Assembly (NCBI GenBank): GCA_946554445.1
Contig: CAMNSD010000031.1
Coordinates: forward strand, 1 to 50,634
Direction of reading: 5' to 3'
Length of the DNA stretch: 50,634 bases
Source: an uncultured Lachnospiraceae bacterium
GTDB taxonomy: Bacteria > Bacillota > Clostridia > Lachnospirales > Lachnospiraceae
Of this stretch, positions 26,433 through 36,000 are shown one piece after another (position 1 is the stretch's first letter; every line of letters starts with the position of its first letter). Both the position numbers and the translations under genes were made by a program. The notes under the pieces were generated by a model. The model saw only the letters and a program-made list of their open reading frames with translations, was not told where the DNA came from and did not search any database.

Positions 26433-27314
26433 ATGGAGAAAAAAACAATTACCTTGACAGTGGCGGCAAATATGACTTCCAATTATTCGGAAAGTCTTGG
26501 AAACATCGGCAGTGTGCAGAAAATATACAAAAAAGGACATGTGTACACGATTCGCAGCCGTGAAAGTTTGAAAAATGCGATTATGGTACAGAGCGGGATG
26601 TATGATGACCTTGTAACTACGGTGGACGGCGCCACCCAAAAGGAGGCAACACCGGAACGAAATGCGGCCAATAACCGGGCTTTGGAAGGCGGTTATATGA
26701 CAACGGGAAAGGATACTTATATCCGCAACAGTTCTTTCTATCTGACAGATGCGGTAGCTTGTGATCCTTTTGTCAGTGAGACACGTTTTCATAATAATCT
26801 GTATCTGGCCAATAATTATGCGAAAGCAAATAACCTGAATCTGCAGAAAGATGCCGATAAGACTGGATTAATGCCCTATCAGTATGAGTATGATAAATCC
26901 CTGCGAATATACAGCATGACCATTGATCTGGAAATGATCGGTACAGATCCTAATTTTACGGAAGAGGAAGCCGATGGTAAGGAAAAGGCGGAGCGAGTCA
27001 ACAGTCTTCTTAGTGCAGTGGAAAATCTCAGTCTGGTGGTAAAGGGCAATCTGGATAATGCGGAACCGATTTTTGTGGTGGGGGGATTCTCAGATCGAAA
27101 GACACATTATTTTGAAAATGTGGTAAAAGTGGTGAACAATAAACTTGTGTTATCGGAAGATCTGCTTCAGAAGGTAAAGAGAGGATATTCCGTGGCACTG
27201 CTTCGCGGCGATAACTTTGACAATGAGGAGGAAGTGATCGAGAAATTAAATCCCACGAGTGTAGCGGCTTTTTTTGAAACCCTGCGGAGCCAAGTGCAGG
27301 AATACTACAAATAG
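26433..27314 (+). CDS. cas7: Cascade backbone Cas7 (Cst2/DevR type)
   Basis: A 293-residue RAMP-fold subunit that coats the crRNA spacer in several copies. SLGNIGSVQKIYKKG near the N-terminus, FYLTDAVACDPF in the middle and the C-terminal GDNFDNEEEVIEKLNP segment fit the Cas7/Cst2/DevR family of type I-B systems. ATG 26433 is chosen over upstream starts because GGAG lies 6 bases before it; the longer frame runs through hairpin DNA and is probably untranslated. cas5 begins 28 bp after the stop. Confidence 0.92.
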   Translation: MEKKTITLTVAANMTSNYSESLGNIGSVQKIYKKGHVYTIRSRESLKNAIMVQSGMYDDLVTTVDGATQKEATPERNAANNRALEGGYMTTGKDTYIRNSSFYLTDAVACDPFVSETRFHNNLYLANNYAKANNLNLQKDADKTGLMPYQYEYDKSLRIYSMTIDLEMIGTDPNFTEEEADGKEKAERVNSLLSAVENLSLVVKGNLDNAEPIFVVGGFSDRKTHYFENVVKVVNNKLVLSEDLLQKVKRGYSVALLRGDNFDNEEEVIEKLNPTSVAAFFETLRSQVQEYYK

Positions 27315-27342
27315 TATGCGAAGACAGGAAGAAGGTGTGCGG

Positions 27343-28455
27343 ATGAGCAAAGAGGCAATACGGTTGGTACTTCATCAATCCAGTGCCAATTACCGGAAAC
27401 CGGGAGCTTTTGATAATAAGATGACCTATCCACTGCCTCCCTTTTCTACCGTGATCGGGGCGATTCATAAGGCGTGCGGTTATACCAATACTCATGAGAT
27501 GGATGTCAGCATACAGGGAAAATACGGGGCGTTAAACAGGAGAGTATACCGAGATTATAATTTCTTGAACTCCACCTTTGACGACAGGGGTATTCTTGTC
27601 AAAATGACAAACGAGAGTATGCTCAGTACGGCATTTATCAAGGTGGCGGAGGCCAAAAAGCAGGGCAGCAGTTTTGAAAGAAATGCGGATATCAAGGTGT
27701 ATGATCAGGAACTTTTGGAGGAATACCAAAGCCTCAAACAAAAGGGAAGAGAAGTGCAGACACTGAAAACTGAAAAATTCAAACCGGAAATAGGACGGTT
27801 GAAGGAAGAGAAAAAAAGACTTGCCGAACAGAGAAAACAGTTGGATAAATCTTCCCAGGAGTTTGCGAAGGTAAAGGAACTAGAAGAGAATATCAGCGAA
27901 GAAATAAAGAAGATGGAAAAAGAGTTTACCGAATATGAGAAAAATACTTACACCATTCCTTATTCTCGATTTCGGGTGTTGACCACTTCGATCAAGCAAT
28001 ATGAACTGCTGTCTGATATTGAATTGATCATACATATTACTTCCGAAGACCGAAAGACAATGGAGGATATTTATGCCAATGTATACAATATTACGTCTCT
28101 TGGAAGAAGCGAGGATTTTGTGGAGGTAAATGACGCAGAATGGGTTACCCTTGCCGAATGTGAGGCAGGGCTTTCCTCAGAGTATTATGCCTACCTTGCG
28201 CTGGCTAATGTAAGGAAACAAAAAGTTTTAACAAAGGATATTAACACAAAGAACAGAGGGATGGACAGACAGATTATCGGAACCAAGTATGTATTACCTA
28301 AACTTTATACAATTGGAGAAGATGGGAAGAGGGTCTTTGAGCAAAAGAAAGTATTGTATGCATCCCAATATGAGATGGGCTATGTGGAGGAAGAGGACGG
28401 CATCTTTGTGGACTGGCTGGAGGATGGCAAATATTATATTGTAAACTTTGTGTGA
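27343..28455 (+). CDS. cas5: Cascade subunit Cas5 with a long coiled-coil insertion
   Basis: A 370-residue protein. The N-terminus (LVLHQSSANYRKPGAF, then PPFSTVIGAIHKACG) is the Cas5 RAMP fold, which caps the crRNA 5' handle. Residues about 122-200 are almost entirely Lys/Glu/Gln heptads (GRLKEEKKRLAEQRKQLDK) forming a predicted coiled coil, after which the Cas5 fold resumes at TIPYSRFRVLTTS. Most Cas5 proteins are near 220-260 residues, so the extra length lies in this insertion. ATG 27343 is favoured by AAGG upstream; ATG 27316 is an in-frame alternative. Confidence 0.9.
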   Translation: MSKEAIRLVLHQSSANYRKPGAFDNKMTYPLPPFSTVIGAIHKACGYTNTHEMDVSIQGKYGALNRRVYRDYNFLNSTFDDRGILVKMTNESMLSTAFIKVAEAKKQGSSFERNADIKVYDQELLEEYQSLKQKGREVQTLKTEKFKPEIGRLKEEKKRLAEQRKQLDKSSQEFAKVKELEENISEEIKKMEKEFTEYEKNTYTIPYSRFRVLTTSIKQYELLSDIELIIHITSEDRKTMEDIYANVYNITSLGRSEDFVEVNDAEWVTLAECEAGLSSEYYAYLALANVRKQKVLTKDINTKNRGMDRQIIGTKYVLPKLYTIGEDGKRVFEQKKVLYASQYEMGYVEEEDGIFVDWLEDGKYYIVNFV

Positions 28456-28461
28456 GAAAAG

Positions 28462-28489
28462 GGGCACGGTTATATAGGAAATCGTGCCC
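28462..28489 (+). promoter_or_regulatory. Hairpin between cas5 and cas3
   Basis: GGGCACG (28462-28468) pairs with CGTGCCC (28483-28489), 6 bp after the cas5 stop; the tail is only weakly T-rich. It may attenuate or protect the mRNA between the Cascade genes and cas3. Confidence 0.55.
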
Positions 28490-28521
28490 TGCTTTCTAAG
28501 TTCGGAAAAATATGCAGGAGT

Positions 28522-28650
28522 ATGGTAGGAACGGAAGACGATGACATCGGACTGGTAGATATGGATGAAATATGTAGGGGTGTGGTATGGAAAGAACAGA
28601 GGAAAATAAGACAAGAGAATTATTTGACCGTGAGATGGGGGAGATGGTAA
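28522..28650 (+). CDS. Possible 42-residue peptide overlapping the cas3 start
   Basis: ATG 28522 is preceded by CAGGAG and reads MVGTEDDDIGLVDMDEICRG and on to TAA at 28648-28650, in another frame than cas3. The DNA around its start is repeated 60 bp later around the cas3 start. It may be a leader peptide for translational coupling or only an accidental frame. Confidence 0.25.
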   Translation: MVGTEDDDIGLVDMDEICRGVVWKEQRKIRQENYLTVRWGRW

Positions 28651-30995
28651 AGCAGGCGGCTAAAAGCGGCGGCATTACCATAGCAGCACATAACCATGCC
28701 CTGTTGGAGCGCGCCAAGAGGCTTTGGGATTTACATTATATCAGCCGGGAAATCTATGAGCTGTTGTGTAAGGCGTGCGAATATCATGATTTAGGGAAAG
28801 CAAACCCGAGGATGCAGGAGCGGTTAAGGCGTAGTGAAATAAGATTTGATGAGGAGAAAGAAATCCCTCATAATGTTTTATCTATGTACTTATTACCGAA
28901 AGATGCTTCTCCGGAATATTATATATTACTGTTTGCGATTGGTTTTCATCACGATTATGGGGATGTGTTCCGGCTTTTAGAGGATTCTGAGAAACGGGAA
29001 CTGGCACAAGAACTTCTTGCCCAGTGGAACTGTGCCAGACATCCTGGCAGGATAGCAATAAAAACCATCAAAAGATACATAAAATGTGATGAGACAAATC
29101 AAAAGATGATCCTGGTAAAGGGGTTTTTGCATAAGTGTGATTATGCGGCCAGCGGCGAGACGGAAATTGAATATCCTAATGATTTCCTGATGCGTAAGAC
29201 CAGACGGTTTTTTGAGGAAAACAAATATTCATGCAATGAGATGCAGAAATTTTGTATGGAAAGACAGGACAGGAATATCATGGTTGTGGGCCAGACCGGT
29301 ATGGGGAAGACGGAGGCGGCATTGCTATGGATTGGCGACCATAAAGGCTTCATTTTCCTGCCAGTGAAAACAGCAATCAATAAAATGTACGATAGGATCA
29401 GAGAGGAAATCATCAAAGATGAGAGCGGTGACGGGATAGAAAAACAACTTGGCCTGTTACATTCTGATGCAGTTGCCAAATTGCTGGAACAGCAGGAGAA
29501 GGAAGAGGGGCGCAGTCAGAATATAGGCGGCACTGCGTATCAGGAGATGGATGTGATGGCTTATCATAATCGGAGCAGGCAGCTGGCCATGCCCCTTACT
29601 ATATCAACCGTGGATCAGCTGTTTGATTTTGTTTTTCAATATCAGACCTATGAATTGAAGCTGGCGACACTTTCTTATTCTAAAATCGTGATTGATGAAA
29701 TCCAGATGTATGGAGCAGATTTGCTGGCGGACTTGATCTATGGATTGAAAATGATTCGGGAATTAGGAGGCAAAGTTGCTGTTACAACGGCAACCCTGGC
29801 GCCGTTTGTCAAAGAATTGATGGAAGAAGAGATTGGCCCATTTGATTATGGGGTGTTTTGTGATAGACAGAAAGTGCGGCATAAAGTGAAAATCATTCCT
29901 TCGCTGATTGATACGGAGGCAATCTTAGAAAAGTTCTGGCAATGTATGCCTGAGAGTGGTGAAGTGAGTTCACCTAAAGAGGGCAATCCTGGCAAACTCC
30001 GGAAAACGTCAGGCAAGATACTGGTTATCTGTAATACGATTACAAAAGCACAGTGGATGTACCGGGAACTTTGTGAGCAGTTAGGAGAAGAGAATGAAAA
30101 CAGAGTGCATCTGCTTCACTCTAAGTTCATACGCCGTGACAGGGCGCAGAAGGAAAATGAAATTTGTGTCTGTGGTGCGTTTGCACATACAGAAACTGTT
30201 ATCTGGATCAGTACATCCCTCGTGGAGGCAAGCCTGGATATTGATTTCGATTATCTGTATACGGAGTTACAGGATATCCCTTCTTTATTACAACGAATGG
30301 GAAGAGTGAACAGAAAAGGGAAAAAGGAAGTTTATGACTATAATTGTTATGTCTATACGGAGGTAGAGGAAAAGTATTTAGAGTCGCCCTATGCGGCGGG
30401 CCGAAACCAAAGCGGGAATAGAACTGCTTTTATTGATCAAGATATCTTTGCCCTGTCTAAACTTGCATTGGAGGATACATTGGGACAGGAAGAAGCAGGC
30501 GCACTGTCGGAAGGATGTAAAATAGATATGATGGAAAAATATTTTACTATGGAAAGATTGTTGGGCACCAATTATATGAAGAAATATAAGGCGCAGATGC
30601 AAAAGTTAAAGGAAATTGTATTGTATGAATTGGACAGAAGGGATATCACGATCAGGGAAGATATCCATACCAAAGATGTGATTCCGGCTAGTATTTATGA
30701 GACTTATCAACAGGAGATTGAAGACAGTGCCAAGAAACTGCGCTCCTCCCATACCAGTATGATTGAGAAGATTAAAGAACGCAACCACATCATGCAATAT
30801 ACCGTTCCGGTACAAAATTATATTGTGGAGGCTTATAGCAAGGCTGTTCGTAAAAGGATGTCGGCACAATTATATTCGCCGGTGAAGATAGGAACCTATG
30901 AAACGATAACGGTCCTTGATTGTGATTATGATATGGAACTAGGGTTTCGGGCAAAAAAGTTTCAAAAAGTAGAGGAAACACCAATTTTTGTATAG
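28587..30995 (+). CDS. cas3: Cas3 with HD nuclease and helicase domains
   Basis: An 802-residue effector that unwinds and degrades the target DNA after Cascade binding. The HD nuclease comes first: H35, H67-D68 in YHDLGKAN, H95 and HHD at 121-123. The SF2 helicase follows with Walker A GQTGMGKT (235-242), DEIQ (370-373) in place of the usual DEVH/DEAH box, TTATLAP (motif III), and LQRMGRVNRKG (motif VI). TAGGGGTGTGGT before the ATG is the ribosome site. It lies 131 bp after cas5, the widest gap in the operon. Confidence 0.95.
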   Translation: MERTEENKTRELFDREMGEMVKQAAKSGGITIAAHNHALLERAKRLWDLHYISREIYELLCKACEYHDLGKANPRMQERLRRSEIRFDEEKEIPHNVLSMYLLPKDASPEYYILLFAIGFHHDYGDVFRLLEDSEKRELAQELLAQWNCARHPGRIAIKTIKRYIKCDETNQKMILVKGFLHKCDYAASGETEIEYPNDFLMRKTRRFFEENKYSCNEMQKFCMERQDRNIMVVGQTGMGKTEAALLWIGDHKGFIFLPVKTAINKMYDRIREEIIKDESGDGIEKQLGLLHSDAVAKLLEQQEKEEGRSQNIGGTAYQEMDVMAYHNRSRQLAMPLTISTVDQLFDFVFQYQTYELKLATLSYSKIVIDEIQMYGADLLADLIYGLKMIRELGGKVAVTTATLAPFVKELMEEEIGPFDYGVFCDRQKVRHKVKIIPSLIDTEAILEKFWQCMPESGEVSSPKEGNPGKLRKTSGKILVICNTITKAQWMYRELCEQLGEENENRVHLLHSKFIRRDRAQKENEICVCGAFAHTETVIWISTSLVEASLDIDFDYLYTELQDIPSLLQRMGRVNRKGKKEVYDYNCYVYTEVEEKYLESPYAAGRNQSGNRTAFIDQDIFALSKLALEDTLGQEEAGALSEGCKIDMMEKYFTMERLLGTNYMKKYKAQMQKLKEIVLYELDRRDITIREDIHTKDVIPASIYETYQQEIEDSAKKLRSSHTSMIEKIKERNHIMQYTVPVQNYIVEAYSKAVRKRMSAQLYSPVKIGTYETITVLDCDYDMELGFRAKKFQKVEETPIFV

Positions 30996-31011
30996 AAAGA
31001 GCGGGAGAAAA

Positions 31012-31506
31012 ATGGATGAGCGGATTACGGGAGTCATGATATATTATTATTTTGTCTGCAAAAGGAAATTGTGGTATTTTATCCATGAAATCAGTATGGA
31101 AGCAGAAAATGAAGATGTCATGCTTGGAAAATTATTAGATGAAAATAGCTATCAGAGAGGCGAAAAGCACATTAATATTGATAATGTAATTAACATCGAC
31201 TTTATCAAAGAGCACAAAGAACTGCATGAAGTGAAAAAGAGCAGGGCTATCGAAGAGGCCGGCATCTGGCAGGTAAAATATTACCTCTACTATTTGAAAC
31301 AAAGAGGTGTAGATGGATTAAAGGCAAAAATAGATTATCCGCTTTTGAAGAAAAATCTTATGGTGGAATTGTCACAGGAAGATGAAGAACAGTTGCAAAA
31401 AATCATAAGTGAAATTCATGTATTGAGAGAACAGCTGCAGCCTCCGGAATTTTGTGCGGAGAAAATATGCAAAAAATGTGCCTACCATGACTTGTGTTTT
31501 ATATAG
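31012..31506 (+). CDS. cas4: CRISPR adaptation nuclease Cas4
   Basis: A 164-residue RecB-like nuclease with an iron-sulphur cluster, which trims pre-spacers and selects for PAM. Visible features are C16 in VCKRKLW, Asp63, Glu73/Lys75 in HEVKKS, Gln87 with YYLYYL, and the C-terminal C153xxC156x5C162 (CKKCAYHDLC), so all cluster cysteines are present. Start 31012 follows GGGAG and lies 16 bp after the cas3 stop. cas1 comes 45 bp later, so the adaptation genes are contiguous. Confidence 0.95.
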   Translation: MDERITGVMIYYYFVCKRKLWYFIHEISMEAENEDVMLGKLLDENSYQRGEKHINIDNVINIDFIKEHKELHEVKKSRAIEEAGIWQVKYYLYYLKQRGVDGLKAKIDYPLLKKNLMVELSQEDEEQLQKIISEIHVLREQLQPPEFCAEKICKKCAYHDLCFI

Positions 31507-31551
31507 CAGACTTATAGGAAAAACCGATAAAAGTATACCATAGGAGGAGAC

Positions 31552-32544
31552 ATGGGACAGAGCTTTTATGTTTATAATAGTGGTGATTTGAGAAGAAAAG
31601 ATAACACATTGCAATTTATACCCTGCGAAGGTGAAAAAAGAGATATTCCAATAGAACGTATTAGCGATATATATGTGATGTCTGAGATGACTTTCAATAC
31701 ATCCTTTATCAGCTACATATCACAGTACGGCATACCCATCCACTTTTTTAATTACTACAATTTTTATACCGGAAGCTTTTATCCCAAGGAAAAATTGTTG
31801 GCAGGCCAGCTTTTGGTAAAGCAGGTGGAGCATTATTCGGATTTCGAGAAAAGGATGAGGATTGCCAGAAAATTTATTGAAGCGGCAGCAGATAATATCT
31901 ATAGAAATCTGCGCTATTATAACGGAAGAGGCAAGGATGTTTCTGATTATATGTCAGAAGTGGACGACTTGCGGAAGAAAATACCGGATACAAATTCCAT
32001 CCAGGAGCTGATGGGGATAGAAGGAAATATCAGACGACATTATTATGCGGCGTGGAATGTGATTATAGACCAGGAGATACATTTTGAAAAAAGAGTGATG
32101 CATCCGCCGGATAATATGATAAATTCATTGATATCATTTGTTAATTCCATGATTTATGCAAAAGTTTTAAGCGAAGTATATCATACACAATTAAATCCGA
32201 CCATCAGCTATTTACACGAACCGGGGGTACGGAGATTTTCCCTTTGCCTGGATATTGCGGAGGTATTTAAGCCGCTTATTGGGGATAGATTGATTTTTTC
32301 ATTGTTGAACCGCCGGCAGATTACAGAAGGCAGCTTTACCAAGGAATTAAATTTCTTACATCTTACAAAAGATGCTTCTGGTCTGATTGCAAGAGAACTA
32401 GAGGAACGCCTAAAGAAAACAATTATGCATAAAGAATTAGGGCGGCAGGTGAGTTATCAGTATTTGATGCGCCTGGAGGCATATAAACTGACCAAGCACC
32501 TAATTGGAGAAAAAGAATATGAAGGGTTTAAGATATGGTGGTAA
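31552..32544 (+). CDS. cas1: CRISPR integrase Cas1
   Basis: A 330-residue integrase that, with Cas2, inserts new spacers at the leader end. The metal-binding residues are Glu157 (MGIEGNIRR), His222 (YLHEPG) and Glu237 (DIAEVFKP). The N-terminal beta-sandwich and helical C-terminal domain have normal length for the type I-B group. An AGGAGG ribosome site precedes the ATG, and cas2 starts 3 bp after the stop. Confidence 0.98.
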   Translation: MGQSFYVYNSGDLRRKDNTLQFIPCEGEKRDIPIERISDIYVMSEMTFNTSFISYISQYGIPIHFFNYYNFYTGSFYPKEKLLAGQLLVKQVEHYSDFEKRMRIARKFIEAAADNIYRNLRYYNGRGKDVSDYMSEVDDLRKKIPDTNSIQELMGIEGNIRRHYYAAWNVIIDQEIHFEKRVMHPPDNMINSLISFVNSMIYAKVLSEVYHTQLNPTISYLHEPGVRRFSLCLDIAEVFKPLIGDRLIFSLLNRRQITEGSFTKELNFLHLTKDASGLIARELEERLKKTIMHKELGRQVSYQYLMRLEAYKLTKHLIGEKEYEGFKIWW

Positions 32545-32547
32545 ATT

Positions 32548-32826
32548 ATGTATATAGTATTGGTGTATGATATTAATCAGGATAATAATGGGCAGAAACG
32601 CTGGTCTCATGTTTTTAAGACCTGCAAGAAATATTTATCCCATATACAAAATTCTGTTTTTGAGGGAGAAATATCAAAGGTTCAACTTGCAAAATTACAG
32701 CAGGAGTTAAAGCCATACATTGATAAGGGTATTGATTCTGTTATTATTTTTAAAAGCCGTCAGGAAAAATGGTTAGATAAGGAGTTTTGGGGGAAGGAAG
32801 ATGACAAGACCAGTTTCTTTTTGTAG
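32548..32826 (+). CDS. cas2: CRISPR adaptation protein Cas2
   Basis: A 92-residue ferredoxin-fold protein that bridges two Cas1 dimers in the integration complex. YIVLVYDIN with Asp8 is the family start motif, and VFEGEIS is the second conserved strand region. It is the last cas gene; its stop lies 186 bp before the first repeat. Confidence 0.97.
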   Translation: MYIVLVYDINQDNNGQKRWSHVFKTCKKYLSHIQNSVFEGEISKVQLAKLQQELKPYIDKGIDSVIIFKSRQEKWLDKEFWGKEDDKTSFFL

Positions 32827-33012
32827 TGTATATTGTCGACCTGTAATTGTGTAAAAACTATTGGGGGTTGACAATGTAGGGAATTGGTAGGAATTTACGA
32901 GGGTTAGTGGTATTATTATGGTAAGGATGTTGGGATTAAAATGGGTATGTGGAAGGAGGTAGACAAAGAAGGTGTGGATTTTAGAGTGTTGATGAGAGTG
33001 GAAGTTGGACGG
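32827..33012 (+). promoter_or_regulatory. CRISPR leader
   Basis: The 186 bp between cas2 and the first repeat should hold the array promoter and the integration signals. TTTACG, a 17-bp spacer and TATGGT near 32896-32924 form a weak promoter candidate, and TTGACA occurs near 32868. The last part is G-rich. AGAGTGGAA at 32995-33003 repeats nine bases of the CRISPR repeat just outside the array. Leader identity follows from the uniform repeats at this side and decay at the other. Confidence 0.75.
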
Positions 33013-36000
33013 GTATAGATAGAAACAGAGTGGAATTTAAAGAGGAATGGAAAAACGCACTAAAACAGGCGCAGCGGGGTATAGATAGAAACAGAGTGGA
33101 ATTTAAAGTTTTATTTTGCTGTATGCCTTATACTTTCCTTCGGGTATAGATAGAAACAGAGTGGAATTTAAAGGAAAACGAACAAAAAGAGATTGCCGGA
33201 CGGGTGGGTATAGATAGAAACAGAGTGGAATTTAAAGGAAACAGAGCAGCACGACGCAGAATGGGAATTTTGGTATAGATAGAAACAGAGTGGAATTTAA
33301 AGACTTTATGACAAAGCGAATGAACATACGGCAGGGAGTATAGATAGAAACAGAGTGGAATTTAAAGTTATGGGAATAGGCTATGTTGACAGCGTGGTAA
33401 TTTGTATAGATAGAAACAGAGTGGAATTTAAAGAGCACGTTCCGGCTCTTGTATCTGCCGCCAAGCACGGTATAGATAGAAACAGAGTGGAATTTAAAGC
33501 ATTTTGAAGTAGGAGGAAAGTAAATTGAAATGCAGGTATAGATAGAAACAGAGTGGAATTTAAAGTATATTGAAAAAATTGTAGAATGTCTTACACATGC
33601 TGTATAGATAGAAACAGAGTGGAATTTAAAGTGACTTGGTGACAATGCAGGAAGTTGTGATGTTCATGGTATAGATAGAAACAGAGTGGAATTTAAAGCC
33701 GCATCCTTAAATTCCTGTGTCCACTGTATTTTGGTATAGATAGAAACAGAGTGGAATTTAAAGGCTGACAGACAGCAGGACGATAACAAAGATTGCAGCA
33801 TGTATAGATAGAAACAGAGTGGAATTTAAAGCTGGTTCGAGGAGCTGGACGAGTTCGCAGGGATTGAGTATAGATAGAAACAGAGTGGAATTTAAAGTGG
33901 GTTCAATATTATCCAGGCCAAGCGCGCCCAGGGGTATAGATAGAAACAGAGTGGAATTTAAAGTTTTTTGAACCTTGTCGGCGTGAAATGCGGTTACAGG
34001 TATAGATAGAAACAGAGTGGAATTTAAAGATGAAAGTATCTGAAAGTGTGAAAAAAGCATACCTGGTATAGATAGAAACAGAGTGGAATTTAAAGCTGCC
34101 CAGGTACCCGATAATGTCCTGTTACCTCTGGTATAGATAGAAACAGAGTGGAATTTAAAGAATGTTAGGCAGGGATATTGCAAGGGTACTTCAATGCGTA
34201 TAGATAGAAACAGAGTGGAATTTAAAGGGGGACATTCCACCGGGAAGCATCAAGGAGAGGGCGTATAGATAGAAACAGAGTGGAATTTAAAGCCGCAGAG
34301 GAGAGGAACGAAATGATTGGCGCACTACCGTATAGATAGAAACAGAGTGGAATTTAAAGTTTTCCGTTTTACGAAGATGTGGATTACGAAGAATAGTATA
34401 GATAGAAACAGAGTGGAATTTAAAGTAAAGATTTATGGAAGTTAATAGATGATGAAGATAGTATAGATAGAAACAGAGTGGAATTTAAAGGATGATATGA
34501 CAGAGGTCAGGATATACAGCGAAGAGTATAGATAGAAACAGAGTGGAATTTAAAGGCTTCCGGCAGACTTACGCAGGGAGGTGGAGAACCGGTATAGATA
34601 GAAACAGAGTGGAATTTAAAGAATACGCCCCGCCGGAATTGAACCGACGCCCCCGCGGTATAGATAGAAACAGAGTGGAATTTAAAGGCGTATATTCTTT
34701 CGCAGATACACCGTAGTAGGGCGTATAGATAGAAACAGAGTGGAATTTAAAGTCAATGGTGAAAGTGGAGGAGTGGTGTTTACCTCACCGTATAGATAGA
34801 AACAGAGTGGAATTTAAAGCCGCCTCTCCCGCTTTCTTTGCCTCTCTCACCATTGTATAGATAGAAACAGAGTGGAATTTAAAGGTGATCAAATAAATAT
34901 AACTCCTGATGGGGACGCGTGTATAGATAGAAACAGAGTGGAATTTAAAGTGGGAAGATACGAAGCTGAAGACAAATGCCGATCTTGGTATAGATAGAAA
35001 CAGAGTGGAATTTAAAGTTTCAGATACAGACATTAGAAGTAGATGAGTTGGAGTATAGATAGAAACAGAGTGGAATTTAAAGTACAATGAGTGTCGCACC
35101 AACATTCCTTGCCGTACTGGTATAGATAGAAACAGAGTGGAATTTAAAGACTTCTTTTGCACGGCGGATGCTCTTTCTCTCTCGGTATAGATAGAAACAG
35201 AGTGGAATTTAAAGTTTTATCCTGGCCCGGATGCTTTTCCCGGAGTTTCTCGTATAGATAGAAACAGAGTGGAATTTAAAGCGGTACGGATCCGGATGTG
35301 TTCCGGGGTGGTGATGCCGTATAGATAGAAACAGAGTGGAATTTAAAGACTATTCCGGCTATTCCAGTTATTCCGAACGTTCGGAGTATAGATAGAAACA
35401 GAGTGGAATTTAAAGTTCAACAGCGGTGAACTCAACTTTTACCACATCAAGTATAGATAGAAACAGAGTGGAATTTAAAGGATATCGCTGCGACTCTTCT
35501 GGAGCTTGCGGAGAACGTATAGATAGAAACAGAGTGGAATTTAAAGGTGTTTTTTTATGGGGTGAATCTTATGAGGTCTATAAGTATAGATAGAAACAGA
35601 GTGGAATTTAAAGGGAACTTTTTAACAACCGTAACTGGGCGAAGTCTGACGTATAGATAGAAACAGAGTGGAATTTAAAGGCAGGCACAGAACGCTATTT
35701 TTGCCGCAAGTCAGGGTATAGATAGAAACAGAGTGGAATTTAAAGGACGGTACAACGATAACGATTGACGCAGACGGTACAGTATAGATAGAAACAGAGT
35801 GGAATTTAAAGGGACATTCCGGCGCGTATTGCGGCGATAAGCGGAGAGTATAGATAGAAACAGAGTGGAATTTAAAGCCGCGCTGGATCTTGAAGTACAT
35901 TATGACCTGGATCGTATAGATAGAAACAGAGTGGAATTTAAAGGTCCTTCCCCGGTGCTATCCCCGTCACCCTTCCCGGTATAGATAGAAACAGAGTGGA

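Noticed and set aside
34622..34657. Possible tRNA gene
   Set aside because: Only a T-arm and part of an acceptor stem fit in one 36-bp spacer; no full tRNA is present.
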